Shown piece after piece: positions 12,600 through 23,803 of a DNA stretch of 64,000 nt. Where the stretch lies: NCBI GenBank assembly GCA_007570785.1, contig ML664161.1, positions 40,726,360 through 40,790,359 on the forward strand, written 5' to 3'. Position 1 is the stretch's first letter. Every line of letters starts with the position of its first letter. Position numbers and translations under genes: made by a program. The DNA comes from Antilocapra americana. Its lineage: Eukaryota > Chordata > Mammalia > Artiodactyla > Antilocapridae. Below the pieces are notes generated by a model. It did no database searches and was not told the DNA's origin. It worked only from the letters and a program-made list of their open reading frames with translations.

Positions 12600-12690
12600 T
12601 TAAACTGGAAGGGTAGCTAGTGGTCACTTAGTCCATTAGCAGACATTTTACAGATGGAACTAAAGTTTAACAGAAGGGACAGGTCAGGAG
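12600..12690 (+). repeat. MIR-like fragment
   Basis: CATTTTACAGATGGAACTAA followed by AGTTTAACAGAAGGGACAGG matches the CATTTTACAGATGAGGAAAC / GAGGTTAAG core of MIR-like elements. Only about 90 bp can be read. Confidence 0.45.
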
Positions 12691-12807
12691 GACTTTCTGA
12701 ATGTTCATGTCTTCCTTAATGGCTGTATACAACAGAGCATTCAGAAAACCTGCAGACTTGTGTCTTTTAAAAGCAAGTTTAATAGCTCACTCACTCCATT
12801 GCCATAT

Positions 12808-13328
12808 GTAGGCAGAATAATGACCCTCTAAAAATAAAAGATATCTGTGTCCTAAGCCCCATTATTTGTGAGTATTTTACCTTATATGGGGGGGAAAAAA
12901 AGACTTTTCGGATGTGACAAGGTTCAAAACCTTCAGCTAGAGTGATCATCCTGAGTTGTACAGGTGAATCCAGTCTATTCACAGGAATCCCTAAAAGGAG
13001 AGAAACTTTCCTGGCTGTAGTCAGAAGATGAAGAGAGAAATAAGCATCAGAAATATGCAATGTTGCTGGCTTTGTATCAGTAGATGCAGTAAGCAAGCCA
13101 GGCACTAAGGAAGTAGGCCAACACCTAGAAGTTGGAAAAGGCAAGGAAGCATGTTACCCCCTAGAATTTCCATAAAGGAAAGGAGACCTACTAACAATTT
13201 GGTGTTAGCCTAGTGAGACCCATATTAGACTGCTACCTTACAGAATTCCAAGATAATACATGCGTGCTGTTTAAAGGCACCAAGTTTGGGGATAATTTGT
13301 TATAACAGCAGTAAGAAGCTAATATACC
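12808..13328 (+). mobile_element. MaLR-type (MLT1-like) solo LTR
   Basis: An old LTR of the ERVL-MaLR type. It reads TGTAGGCAGAATAATGACCC at the start, then ATCTGTGTCCTAAGCCCCA, TGTTGCTGGCTTTG, AGAAGTTGGAAAAGGCAAGG, CTAGTGAGACCCATATTAG, and near the end TTTGTTATAACAGCAGTAAG followed by CTAATATACC. This order is the familiar pattern for the group. No internal retroviral sequence is attached. A 117-residue minus-strand frame across it is fortuitous. Confidence 0.75.
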
Positions 13329-13934
13329 AGAAAAGCCCCAATATTAAGCCAAATGCATTCACAGCTTTTTAAGCCTCAAGCATTAAAAATATGCAGTGTG
13401 TGCCAAGTACTATGGAGCCAAATTTGCTTTGTTTGATCACCATATCCTCGTAATGAGCGAGGCTCTTGTAGAAATTGCATTAATAACTCAGAGCACCATT
13501 TAGTTATCATTACTTCAGTGTGTTAGCTGTTATCGTGCTGCTGATGGCTTAAATCTCCTAAGTCATTCCCAGGGAATTGTTCCTGTGTTGAGAACAGTAC
13601 CAATTTACATTAATCTTTCATATGATCATTTTTAGAAAGCATGTTTGTAGAGTACTTTGGAGCCCTCTCTGTTTTACACCTGGGTTCACATGGTATTCAC
13701 TTCCAAAATAAAGGCCAATTTATACCAAGTAAGTACATCTCTAAGCCAAGTTAGGGTTCTGTTAATTTAGTAAATGCTTGAAGATAGCAAAATTTTCCCT
13801 GAGAAGTTGAGAGCCAACTGAGACTGCCTCGGAACCTTTTGCCAAAACATTGTTTTGTTAATGCACTGCCACCTGGGCACTCCATCCATGAATTTACACA
13901 ATCCAGTGGCTTGTGGCCTTGAGCTTTCAAAGAA
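13329..13934. other. Unique sequence, nothing recognised
   Basis: No ORF, repeat or RNA feature was seen. Confidence 0.6.
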
Positions 13935-14165
13935 AAATAATTCTTACTACTTATTGAGTAATCATTTTATACTGGGTTAGGAGCCAGTGTCTAAACATAG
14001 AGTTGCACATTTAATCACCAGAACTGTACATGGATGATATTATGAAGCCTTGTTTCACAGATAAGGAAACTGTGACTTGGTGAGAATAAATGGCTTAACT
14101 CAAGTTCACAGACTTTGTAACTGTTGAAATGGGTCTCACACCATGGCAGGTCTGACCCCAGAACC
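13935..14165 (+). mobile_element. MIR SINE
   Basis: Readable MIR blocks are CTTATTGAGTAATCATTTTA, CACATTTAATCACCAGAAC, TTTCACAGATAAGGAAACTG, AATGGCTTAACTCAAGTTCA and a distal CTGACCCCAGAACCTG. The strand is given by the TTTCACAGATAAGGAAAC core. Confidence 0.75.
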
Positions 14166-14495
14166 TGTGCTCATTCGGTTTTTGCATGCTGATTTAGTGT
14201 GTGTGTGTGTGCCCATCACATCTTTTTGGATTGGTTTAAATCTAGTCATTTCACCATTCTGCAGCCTCCAGAATATGGCAGAAATTTTGGCAAGGTTTAT
14301 TGAATGGATGCATGAGTGAATCAATGAGTTCTTGAAGCATAGAGAAAGATAATGAAGAACTTGTGCTTGGATCTTCACAGTAGCATCTGGGAAAGTTGGC
14401 ATTTAGCAAGAGTGATTAGGAAGATCATATTACGCTAAAAGAAAATTAAAGCAAAACAAAAAAGACAAGTAATTATTTTACATGTAAGTTTTTAT

Positions 14496-14866
14496 GTATG
14501 TATGCTTTTGAACTGTGGTGTTGGAGAAGACTCTTTAGAGTACCTTGGACTGCAAGGAGACCAACAAGTCCATCCTAAGGGATATCAGTCTTGGGTATTC
14601 ATTGGTAGGACTGATTTTGAAGCTGAAACCCCAATACTTTGGCTACCTGATGTGAAGAGCTGATTCATTGGAAAAGACCCTGATGCTGGGAAAGATTGAA
14701 GGTAGAAGGAGAAGGGGATGACAGAGAATAAGATGGTTGGATGGCATCACCGACTCGATGGACATTGGTTTAGGTGGACTCCGGGAGTTGGTGAAGGACA
14801 GGGAGGCCTGGTGTGCTATGGTTCATGGAGTCACAAAGAGTCGGACACAACCGAGCAACTGAACTG
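14496..14866 (+). mobile_element. BovB LINE, 3' end, with TSD
   Basis: A 5'-truncated BovB 3' end starts at the DAFELWCW region of ORF2 (ATGCTTTTGAACTGTGGTGT) and ends CAACTGAACTG. A perfect 10-bp direct repeat, AAGTTTTTAT, flanks it at 14486-14495 and 14867-14876. I read this as the target-site duplication of one retrotransposition event. The ORF2 tail is interrupted by stops and indels. Confidence 0.92.
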
Positions 14867-14876
14867 AAGTTTTTAT

Positions 14877-15695
14877 ACCTGGATTTTATCCTCTCTCTCC
14901 CAGTCCTGTAAACATACCCCCGCCCCCCATATATACACATACAGTTGGTGAAGTACAGTGCAGGCCTCTGTAAGAGACCAATTCCTTATCCCCATTCAAA
15001 ATACATAAATAAGACTCCTAGAGTGGAAGAGGATGCTTACCTGGTATCTATACTAAAGAGCATATAGGATTTAGCATTAGCTTTGGAGTAGTCCTTGACA
15101 CAATGCTGAAACATTAAGCTGCTATAAATTTTGTGTGACAGGTAAGCTTCAGAGATGTTAAAGTTTTTCCTTTAACCAGATTGTCACCAGAAGTCACCAG
15201 ATTGAACCTTCTTAATGCTGTGATTTTCAAACTGTTTATTTGTTTGATTGAAATGCACCCTCAGCTTTTAGACAGTTTCTTCAGAACCTAGGCTATAAGA
15301 CAGATGAAAGAAGAGGAGCTGCTTTGAATGAAGTGGGGATGAGGACCCAGGCCCACCCATATTCAATTCCAACTTCCAAACCACCTCGGTTGAAATCCAA
15401 GTGTATAAAGCCTGTATAAAATCTGCTATATTAATACTTTTATCCTTTTGCAAAGTTCTTCAGACTACCATAAACAGTTGGAAAATATTGTGTAGGGTTT
15501 GCCACATCATGCATTTTATAATCCATTACTTGGGTTATATAAATATATGCATATTTCACCAGCATAAGTTAAATATTTGATATTTCTGAGGTTTATTTTA
15601 TGATTTGTTTTTTCCCGTGGAGATCCCAGGAATCAAAGTGAGGTGGCTGCTCTGAGATAGCTACAGTCTGAGTCACATGGAGATTTGGGGGAGGT
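14877..15695. other. Unique sequence, nothing recognised
   Basis: AT-rich DNA with a C-rich patch near 14917-14926. No ORF or repeat was identified. Confidence 0.6.
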
Positions 15696-15705
15696 AGGAC
15701 CTGCA

Positions 15706-15946
15706 CTGGCAACCCACTCCAGTATTCTTGCCTGGAAAATCTCATGTACAGAGGAGCCTGGTAGGCTGCAGTCCATGGGGTCATGACTGAGTGACTTCAC
15801 TTTTGCTTTTCACTTTCATGCATTGGAGAAGGAAATGGCAACCCACTCCAGTGTTCTTGCCTGGAGAATCCCAGGAACGGGGGAGCCTGGCCGCCATCTA
15901 TGGGATCGCAGAGTCGGACAGACTGAAGCGATTTAGCAGCAGCAGC
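15706..15946 (+). mobile_element. Bov-A2 SINE
   Basis: Two head-to-tail Bov-A monomers are seen, each containing GGCAACCCACTCCAGT and TTCTTGCCTGGA. They are joined by CACTTTTGCTTTTCACTTTC and end in an AGC trinucleotide tail at 15936-15946. A perfect 10-bp TSD, AGGACCTGCA, lies at 15696-15705 and 15947-15956. Bov-A2 is the two-monomer SINE lacking the tRNA head. Confidence 0.95.
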
Positions 15947-15948
15947 AG

Positions 15949-16162
15949 GACCTGCATGCTAAGTTGCTTTAGTTGTGTCAGACTATTTGTGACCCTATAG
16001 CTTTGTAGCCTGCCAGGCTCCTCTGTCCATGGGAATCTCCAAACAAGAATACCCGAGTGGGTTGCCATTTTTCCTTCTGACCCAGGGCTCAAACCTATGT
16101 CTCTATTTCTCCTGCATTGGCAGATGGGTTCTTTACCATGAGTGCCATTTGGGAAGCCCAGG
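15949..16162 (-). mobile_element. Bov-tA SINE, antisense
   Basis: Antisense Bov-tA reads GCATGCTAAGTTGCTTTAGT, then GCCTGCCAGGCTCCTCTGTC, GTGGGTTGCCATTTTTCC, and the tRNA-like head at the right end (TGCATTGGCAGATGGGTTCT ... GGGAAGCCCA). It abuts the preceding Bov-A2 in the opposite orientation. Confidence 0.9.
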
Positions 16163-16414
16163 ATGTAGGCCTACTTCTTATGCAGTGTCTGACACTTGGA
16201 GCAGGCAAATACACAGGCGGAAGGATCCTATCCACTTGTCTTATACACAGGAAGTTCTCAATTCAGATTTGGTGGGTGGATGATTGAGGTCAGAACCCTT
16301 GTTCTATGATGAAAAACATTGAGAATCAAGTTCAATAGTGAATAAATATTTTTGTAAGAAAATTTTAATTGATGTAGTTTTTCACCCCTTCATTATGTGT
16401 TCAATATTGAAAAT

Positions 16415-16600
16415 AATAGGGCCTAGTATTTATTGAGCAGTTCCTAAATGTGTCAGAACCACGCACTGGCCTATTAGACATTATATCCCATGATCGTCAC
16501 AATAACCTTGATAGGAATTACAATTACTATTTGCATTTACAGAAGAGAAAACAAACTAAGAAAAGTTAAGTAATGTGCCCAAATCTAGAACCCTACACAA
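16415..16600 (+). mobile_element. MIR SINE
   Basis: MIR order is seen: AGTATTTATTGAGCAGTTCC, GACATTATATCCCATGATCG with CACAATAACCTTGATAGG, TTTACAGAAGAGAAAACAAA, AAGTTAAGTAATGTGCCCAA. Confidence 0.75.
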
Positions 16601-18996
16601 GGACAGCCTCCCTGCTGAGTCAGTGCATAATTTGTGAAGAATTCAGTGTTCTGTTTTGACTTGAGCCATGCTTAGAATTACAATTGTGCCAAAACACAGC
16701 AAAAGCAAATTCTCATCAGTTCAAAGAGCACATATGATTGTTTATGACAATAAAAACATATTTTAGATTATCCTAAATGTAGGGAAAGACCTAGATCTTA
16801 TTAAGTCAATTGCTTACATTTTCTCTCTCTACCATTATACTCTCTTTTTCTAGAACCTAGAACCATTCTACTGAATTCTAATGCAAATTCTGACATGCTT
16901 TTTTATGGACCCTGAAATTAGACTGTTTGACAGAAGACATGATGCCCATTATTTTGAAAACCCAGCTGCATCACTGGGTTCCTTTAATCGCTTCACAGGC
17001 AAGGAAACAAAGGCATGTCTTTGCCAGTCTCCCTCTGTTTCCATGGATGATGAAACTGCCCCTAAATTGTCCTGAAACACAGAAAACTCATTAACTACTG
17101 TTGCAGCAGGACCGGGGTGGCCATGGAGTGCACTTTTGGGAGGCTGGGGGAAGATGATCTTGCCTGCCGAAGAGAGAAGCAGCAGGACTAAAGTGGTTCC
17201 TAAAGTGGCAGCTGCCTGTAACTCTGGAGACTAGTACATTCCCACAGCCTTACGTTGTTGTGCAAGGAAAATGTGCCCGCTGGAGTCAAACAATGCTGGA
17301 TATGGCCTTTCCAACTCTGTGCTGATACTTAATACCCTGAAATTGAGGCAGAGTTTATCGAGCTCATTAAATAATGAGAATGGTGCCTTTATTTAAAAGT
17401 TTCATACTTACAGAGCCCTTCAAGGAAAGAAAGAGAAATCATACGAGTGGACAAGATAATCCCAGTGAGTGTGGCCTTGTATTTTTTTTCCTCCTCTTTC
17501 CTTGCTGCAAGAGATACCAAGATTTCTCTCCTCTGCCTTCACATACTAAAGAGTACGTGGGTGGTAAGTGTCTGCTGTGGTGCCCAGGGAGTGTGATGCT
17601 GCAGCAGACTGGCCAGAGTGAGTGGTGGAAGGAGACCAGAGGCCGAGATGTGGCAGGAGTAGCTTGCAGGGTGTTGGAGGTCTGGAATTTTTATTGTCTT
17701 TTATGAAAAAGAGTAAAAAAGGGCTACATCTCTGCAGCCATATTGAACTGTCCTGAGAGAAAATCTAAATCCGAGTTTGAACTCAAATCCTCCTTCTCTC
17801 CCTTTCTCTCCACGCATCCTCCATTTTATTTTGTTAAGCCTTGTAAAATCTCTTGTCCATCATGTTTTATAGACTTTCTCCTAACCAGGGACATCTCCTT
17901 GCTCCTTTGAACCACACAGATATTTGCAGTACTTTATGGAGTCAGCCCCCTTGCCTGGCTTTGGTTGGCAGAACACAGCCTGTCACCATGATAGCTTCTG
18001 GTCCCTGACTTCTCATTCCTGACAGGCTAACAAAAACAGGTTAGAAAAAACAGGCCCCAAGAAACAGGCCATGCTAAAAATAAAGCAACTAAAATGTAAT
18101 GACATTCTCCATGCAGATCCACAACATGCTAATGGACAGCCTGTTTTGATTTTTTTTTTTTTTTAATTTTATTTTTCAGGCTATGGAGTTGTGTCTGTAC
18201 TCTATCCCTAATAGGGCCTGACAAACAAGTTGCTTATGGGTCTAGAGTCCTAGGGAATAGAAATGCATTTTCAACACGTCTTATAGAAAATAATAAACCA
18301 GAAGACAAAGGGAAACTAAACTCTTTTAAGAAGCAATGCTGTGCCTTTCTTCTTTAGAAAAATCACTTTAGCAATGATTAAGACAGAAATTACTTGAGTA
18401 AAGTAAATCTTGAACAAGAAGCACTTACCTATCTTTGGATACATGAAAATAACAATATTGTGGAGACATCTGTCATGGCATTTTTAGAAAAAGCAGCCTC
18501 ATAATAGCCTTAAAATAGAGGTTCATGTAAGTATGAAATTCTTCAAAAATCAGTTTTCTTATAATTATTTGGATGTAGACATTGGCTCTGAGTTTTTGTA
18601 GAAAGCAGTTGCATTTTTTAAGTAGAGCATGTTAAATCATGACAAGAAGGAGCTGAGAAAGTAGAATCTTGGCCAGAATTGACAAGAGGCCACTTTCTCT
18701 TCTCTACTGGAGAGAGCTAGATATTAAAAACAGAATGAAAAAATAACAAAACACCCCAAAACAAACAAACACTGGGAGAAGTGAGGGAGTTAATAGAGAA
18801 TTTATTCCTTTTTCTGCTTTCTTTTCATTTTATTTGTTCCAACTCTAAAACAGTATCAACAGTTTGTAGAAGGAGATAGCTCTAGTAAGGAATGATGATA
18901 AAGTGAGACTGCTTTTCTTTCTTTGCTTGGATGAACTTATCAAATGTTGAATTTATGGTGATGCATCTGTTTTAATTATTTTGTTACAATTCATAC
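16601..18996. other. Unique sequence, nothing recognised
   Basis: Contains two short frames without recognisable products (16881-17075 and 17374-17706) and a T-run at 18148-18163. The 17880-18240 stretch has a mixed look that could be an old LTR fragment, but no family could be named. Confidence 0.5.
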
Positions 18997-19026
18997 CTAA
19001 TTATAAATTAGTCAATTTATAATTAG
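18997..19026. repeat. Perfect 13-bp inverted repeat with a 4-nt spacer
   Basis: The left arm CTAATTATAAATT and the right arm AATTTATAATTAG are exact reverse complements around the spacer AGTC. Each arm carries a TAATTA homeodomain-type core. Such a pair could extrude as a hairpin or bind a dimeric factor, or may be chance in AT-rich DNA. Confidence 0.8.
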
Positions 19027-20818
19027 TTATGATCTTTCTTAAACTCTTTCCAAGTTCAAACATCTTTCGAATGTGGGGATCCACTTGCTTTGGAAGGAAG
19101 AAGATAATAATATGAAGAGAATAATGACAAGGCAGCCTTTCTCTCTGAAGAGACTTGAGAATCTAGGTTCGCTACAACATAAAAACATGAAAGGAACTTT
19201 TTTTTTTACAAAAAGAGAAAGGCTATAGGGCTGATAACTAGTGAATAAGTGGCATCATGGGACCTTTCTCCACTGAGTTCTCTACCAGCAGACATGAGAG
19301 GCACATTGATGGACATCTGATGGTGTCAGCACCCTGCTGACTAGGGGACCATTGATTATCATGCAACCGTTAGTCAAACTTTGTCTTAGGTGGGGTTAAC
19401 CAGAGCCCTTTCCCCTTGGGTATCCATTAAGGATCTTACTGAAGAGCCTCAAAGTGAAAATATTTCTGAAACTATCCTTTGGTCTTTATAGTTGTTTCCC
19501 TAAGGAAGGAGGGAGAGTGAATTTCTCAGCCACCATTATTTAGCTGTTAATGTTGCATTTCCTTACCAAGAGAGGATTGAGACAGACTGGTTTTCTGAAG
19601 GGCTTTCAATAAAATATTGGATGGATGCATTCTACTACTGTATAGTATACCCCCTCTAGCACTCGGCTTTTAATTTTTACATTTGAATTATGAAATGCCA
19701 CCTCTACCAGCTACTGCCAGGAGCTGGGAACATTAATAATGATGTCCAGAAAGGTTGGAAGTGCAGCTGTGGGATGATTTAAAGATAAAAATTATCAGGG
19801 ATACCATCTATGTAAATAAATTCAATATGCAATGTGCTTACCTTTTCACCTTAAATTTTAAAGGGAGTTTATTTTTAAAGAAAAGAGAAAAATCAACATG
19901 TGATCTGAATCCACTGAGTCTAGCATAGAAATGTTTCCCTCATCCTACCCACACTCACCTCTCATTATAAACATCTCTGATTGGCACAGGGCTTCATGCA
20001 GCAAGGTATGTGTTGTGGCACCAAAGGACATGAACAGATAAAAAAGGGAGTAATAGGAGAGATGGAAAGGGCAGATTTGGACAGGATATGAGTTCCCTTG
20101 CAATTGTATACAGTGTATAACCATATCAGTGTACAGAAGGCAAACGGGTGCTTGTGATGTTTGGGAACCATCTGCTGAGCCTAAGGCAAATTTCACATTA
20201 AAACCCTATTTCAGTTGTGACCTAAAAATGAGGAGAAATATTGTGTTTCTGAGCAAAGTACATTTTGAATGTCATTTTCCTACCCTCAGTGTTGCGAACT
20301 GAAGCTCCTGGGACGAGGAGACCTAAATGAAACAAAAGCCACAGGAGGCAAACACAGAGCTCTTTGTCCCCCGGTCACCACTCCACGATTTGCACAGCTG
20401 TGGCCAGATCCACAAACCAGGCTCAAGCTCTGATGTGAGGAATGAGCTCGAGTCCGCTCAAACAGCTCGTGCTCAGTGGAGCAGAGCATTGCTTCTTTGC
20501 CATTTCCAAACATGACTCTATTGTGTATAGTTCAATTTTTCCATCAAGAACAAAGGTTAGGAATCCTCATATAATATGGGAAAGCCATGAATAGTTTTTC
20601 TTTAGGAAAACCAAAACCAAGAAATGAAGGCCGAAGTAGATTTGGTTCAAAATCCCCTTTCAGTAATTATTTCTTTCAGGCTCCCCCACTTCCCAGTTGG
20701 GATTAAATAAGAGGTAGATTACAATGTTCCAGACTGAAAGGTGCTAATCCTGAGGAGATAAATACAAAATAATAGAAACTCTACAAACATACACTGGTAC
20801 TATTTGAATAAATTAGTG
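19027..20818. other. Unique sequence, nothing recognised
   Basis: Mostly AT-rich. A GC-richer patch at about 20290-20510 has overlapping short frames on both strands but no recognisable protein, and it is not CpG-dense. Confidence 0.55.
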
Positions 20819-20824
20819 CACAGA

Positions 20825-20949
20825 TGTGTCCTCAGTCACTCAATTGTGTCCAACTCTTTGCAACCCAATGGACTGTAGCCTGCCAGGCTCCTCTGTCCAT
20901 GGGATTTTCCAGGCAAGAGTACTGGAGCAGGTTGCCATTTCCTACTCCA
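20825..20949 (-). mobile_element. Bov-A SINE fragment, antisense
   Basis: It reads CCTCAGTCACTCAATTGTGT, GCCTGCCAGGCTCCTCTGTC, TCCAGGCAAGAGTACTGGAG and GGTTGCCATTTCCTACTCC. The tRNA head is absent. A likely TSD is CACAGATGT at 20819-20827 and CACAGATAT at 20954-20962, 8 of 9 identical. Confidence 0.88.
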
Positions 20950-21299
20950 AGTACACAGATATATGCCTGTAAAATGTCTTTAGAATAGGATGATGGATAA
21001 AAAATGCTTTTATGGAAAAGGTAACTATCTTAATGAATGCAATGGATATATTTTAATGATGCAAAGTAGAGGACTTTCACATCAAAAGTGACCCCTTCTT
21101 CACTGCCTGAGGAAGCTTTGCTTGGCCCTTGCATGGCCACAGTGCAGAGAAGGCTGCAAGGACCCAGTTCAGTCTCACATTCAACTGTACTTCAGAGCAC
21201 CAGCAAAATCAGGTGGTTGAAGTGATCATCAGTGTTCTTCTTAGTGGCTCTTTTGTTTTAGAACCTGAAGGAAGCAACTAGTCAGATCCTCCCAGAGAT

Positions 21300-21468
21300 C
21301 ATTGCCTTCCAAACCTGACTGTGTATGAATGACTCAGGGATTGTGCTAAAATGCAGATTCTTATTCTTTCGATTTGGGTCAGGCCTGAGGCTCCACATTT
21401 CTAATAACGAGCAGGTGATGCTGATACTGCTAGCCTGTGGAGCACATTTTGAAAAGCACAAGTGTAGG
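21300..21468 (+). mobile_element. MER5A-type DNA transposon fossil
   Basis: Non-autonomous hAT (Charlie-group) sequence: CTTCCAAACCTGACTG, TAAAATGCAGATTCTTATTC, CAGGTGATGCTGATACTGC, GGAGCACATTTTGAAAAGC. These match the AAATGCAGATTCTCAGG / AGGTGATGCTGATGCTGC / ACACTTTGAG order of MER5A. Confidence 0.75.
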
Positions 21469-22089
21469 ACCAACAGTGAATTAGTCTATGTAACTCTGAA
21501 AATTTCTGTATCAAAATGGTGTGTATGTGTGTGTGTCTGTGTTAAGCTAGTGATGGTGCTGGGAGGACTAAAATTGTTGAGCCAGATGTCTTCTGAAAGC
21601 CTGAGCTGGCCTGGGAGAACTATACATGGAGTCTATAGCATTTAGTATCCCAGTCCCCCCTATTAAACAATAGCATTATGTTTGGGTCCAAGCCTGGAGT
21701 TTTGTACAGAGAGTAACTGTGATACTTTTATTATTCTCTTTTCCTCTGAAATCTCAGAGCAAAACTTGGATTGCATTATTAGATGAATTATGACTAAAAA
21801 TTCTATTTCTTTTTCTGTAGCAATAAAAATGTGCTCATAACCCCTTCAGAATTCACTGTTGCACAATTGGGCAGTTTCTGCAAAGCTGCTTCAGGGTCTT
21901 TCACAAATCTGTATAGGCCTGATCACAGGGGATTCTGTTTCAAAATCTGGTTGTTAAGCTTTTCTAGGAGATTATTTCACAATAGAGCATTTTTGTGGCT
22001 TATTCTACTGTTTCAGCATTCAGCAATTCAGTAAGGACATACTAAAGACCTACTTTGTGCAAAAAAGTTCCAAAAGAGTATGAAGATGC
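21469..22089. other. Unique sequence, nothing recognised
   Basis: Contains a short TG-rich run at about 21518-21541. No ORF or repeat family was recognised. Confidence 0.55.
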
Positions 22090-22215
22090 ATAAACTCAGT
22101 ATGACTTGGGTGTAAATTTCAGTTCTACCACGTAGAAACCACTTGGCTTTGGAAAAGTTTGTATGGATTAAGCCTTAATTGTCTTGTCTGTAAAACTGGG
22201 ATACTAATGACTTTT
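22090..22215 (-). mobile_element. MIR SINE, antisense, left half of an interrupted copy
   Basis: It reads TTCAGTTCTACCACGTAGAA, CCACTTGGCTTTGGAAAAG, TTAATTGTCTTGTCTGTAAA, ACTGGGATACTAATGA. This is antisense MIR up to the GGGATAATAATAG position. The sequence then breaks off where BovB begins, and the rest of the MIR resumes at about 25397. Confidence 0.7.
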
Positions 22216-23802
22216 GTTGGCTATGAGGGCTACTCCATTTCTTCTAAGGGATTCTTGCCCACAGTAGTAGATATAATGGTCATCTGAAATAATTTTCCCC
22301 ATTCCAGTCCATTCTAGTTCACTGATTCCTAAAATGTCAATGTTTACTCTTGCCACTCCTGTTTTACCAATTTCAATCTACCTTGATTCATGGACCTAAC
22401 ATTCCAGGAATAGGAATGCAGTATTGTTCTTTACAGCATCAGACTTTACTTCTATCACCAGTCACATCCAAAGCTGGGCATTGTTTTGCTTTGTCCATCT
22501 CTTCCATTGTTTCTGGAGCAATTTCTCCACTTCTCCCGTAGCACATTGGGTACCTACCAACCTGGGGAGTTCCTCTTTCAGTGTTGTATCTTTTTTGCCT
22601 TTTCATACTGTTTATGGTGTTCTCAAGGCAAGATAACTGAAGTGGTTTGCCATTCTCTTCTCCATTGGAGCACGTTTTGTCAAAACTCTCCACCATGACC
22701 CATCCGTCTTGGGTGGCCCTACACGGCAGGCTTCTAGTTTCATTGAGTTAGACAAGGCTGTGATCAGTTTGGTTAGTTTTCTGTGATTGTGGATTCCATT
22801 CTGCCTGCCCTCTGATGGATAAGGATAAGAGACTTGTGGAAGCTTCCTGTTGGGAGGGACTGGCTGTGGGGGAATCTGGGTCTTGCTCTGATAGGTGGGT
22901 CCATGCTCAGTAAATCTTTAATCCAATTTTCTGTTGATGAGTGGGGCTGTGCTCCCTCCGTGTAGTTGGGCCCAAGGCCAAACTATGGTAGGGGTAATGG
23001 CAGTAATGGATACCTTCTTCAAAAGGACTTATGCCAGGACTGTTGGATTCAGTGGCCCTGACCCCACAGCAGGCCAGTGCCACAGCAACCCATGCCTCTA
23101 CCAGAGACTCTTGGACACTCACAGAAAAGTCTGATTCAATCTCCTGTAGGGTCCCTGCTGCTTTCTCCTGGGTCCTGGTGAGCACAAGGTTTTCTTTGTT
23201 TCCTCCAACTGTTTGTTTCCCCACTCTTGTGGAAGCTCTATAGTCAAATCCCACTGGCCTTCAAAATTAAATTCCCTGGGGGATTTCAGCTCTTTTGCTG
23301 GATCTCCAGGTCGGGAAATCTGTTGTTGACCCTAGAACTTTTGCAACAGTGTGAGAACTTCTTTGGAATAATTGTTTTCCAGTTTGTGGATTGCCTGCTT
23401 GGTGGCTCTATGGTGGAGCTTACATGCCACACCTCCTGGATCTGCTGCCACCAGAACCCCTGTCCCCACAGCAGGCCACTGCTGACCCATGCCTCTGCAG
23501 GAGACACTCAGACATTCAAAGGCAGGTCTGGCTCAGTCTCTTGTGGAGTCCCTGGGTCCCAGTGGACAGAAGTTTTTGTATGAGCCCTCCAGACATCTCT
23601 GATGGCATGGAGTCTGATTCTAAATGTGGTTTTGCCCCTCCTACCATCTTGTTGGGGCTTCTCCTTTGTCCTTGGACATGGAGTATCTTTTTTTGGTGGG
23701 ATCCAACATTCTCCTGTTGATGGATGTTCAGCAGTTAGTTGCAAGTTTGGAGTTTTTACAGGAGAAGATGAGCAAATGTCCTTCTACTCTGCCATCTTGT
23801 AC
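22216..23802 (-). mobile_element. BovB LINE, inverted 5' half of a twin-primed insertion
   Basis: Read on the minus strand, this runs from the BovB 5' terminus (CAAGATGGCAGAGTAGAAGG at 23800 leftwards) through the 5' UTR and the start of the ORF2 region. Minus-strand frame 22439-22696 contains ALDVTGDRSKV. Near 22300-22216 come DDHYIYYCGQESLRRNG and then the first codons of the NKRV motif. The 5' end appears untruncated. Several indels and stops break the frame. Its far (left) end is the part of the element that should join the start of the sense segment at 23804. That makes it the inverted arm of a single insertion rather than a separate copy. Confidence 0.88.
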
Positions 23803-23803
23803 C

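Noticed and set aside
12791..13144. 117-residue minus-strand open frame
   Set aside because: It lies within a MaLR LTR, which has no coding capacity, and is a chance frame.
17880..18240. Possible old LTR fragment
   Set aside because: No terminal motifs, TSD or recognisable family blocks could be shown.
22439..23744. Several overlapping open frames on both strands suggesting a gene
   Set aside because: All lie in the inverted BovB 5' region. The plus-strand frames are antisense of the element.
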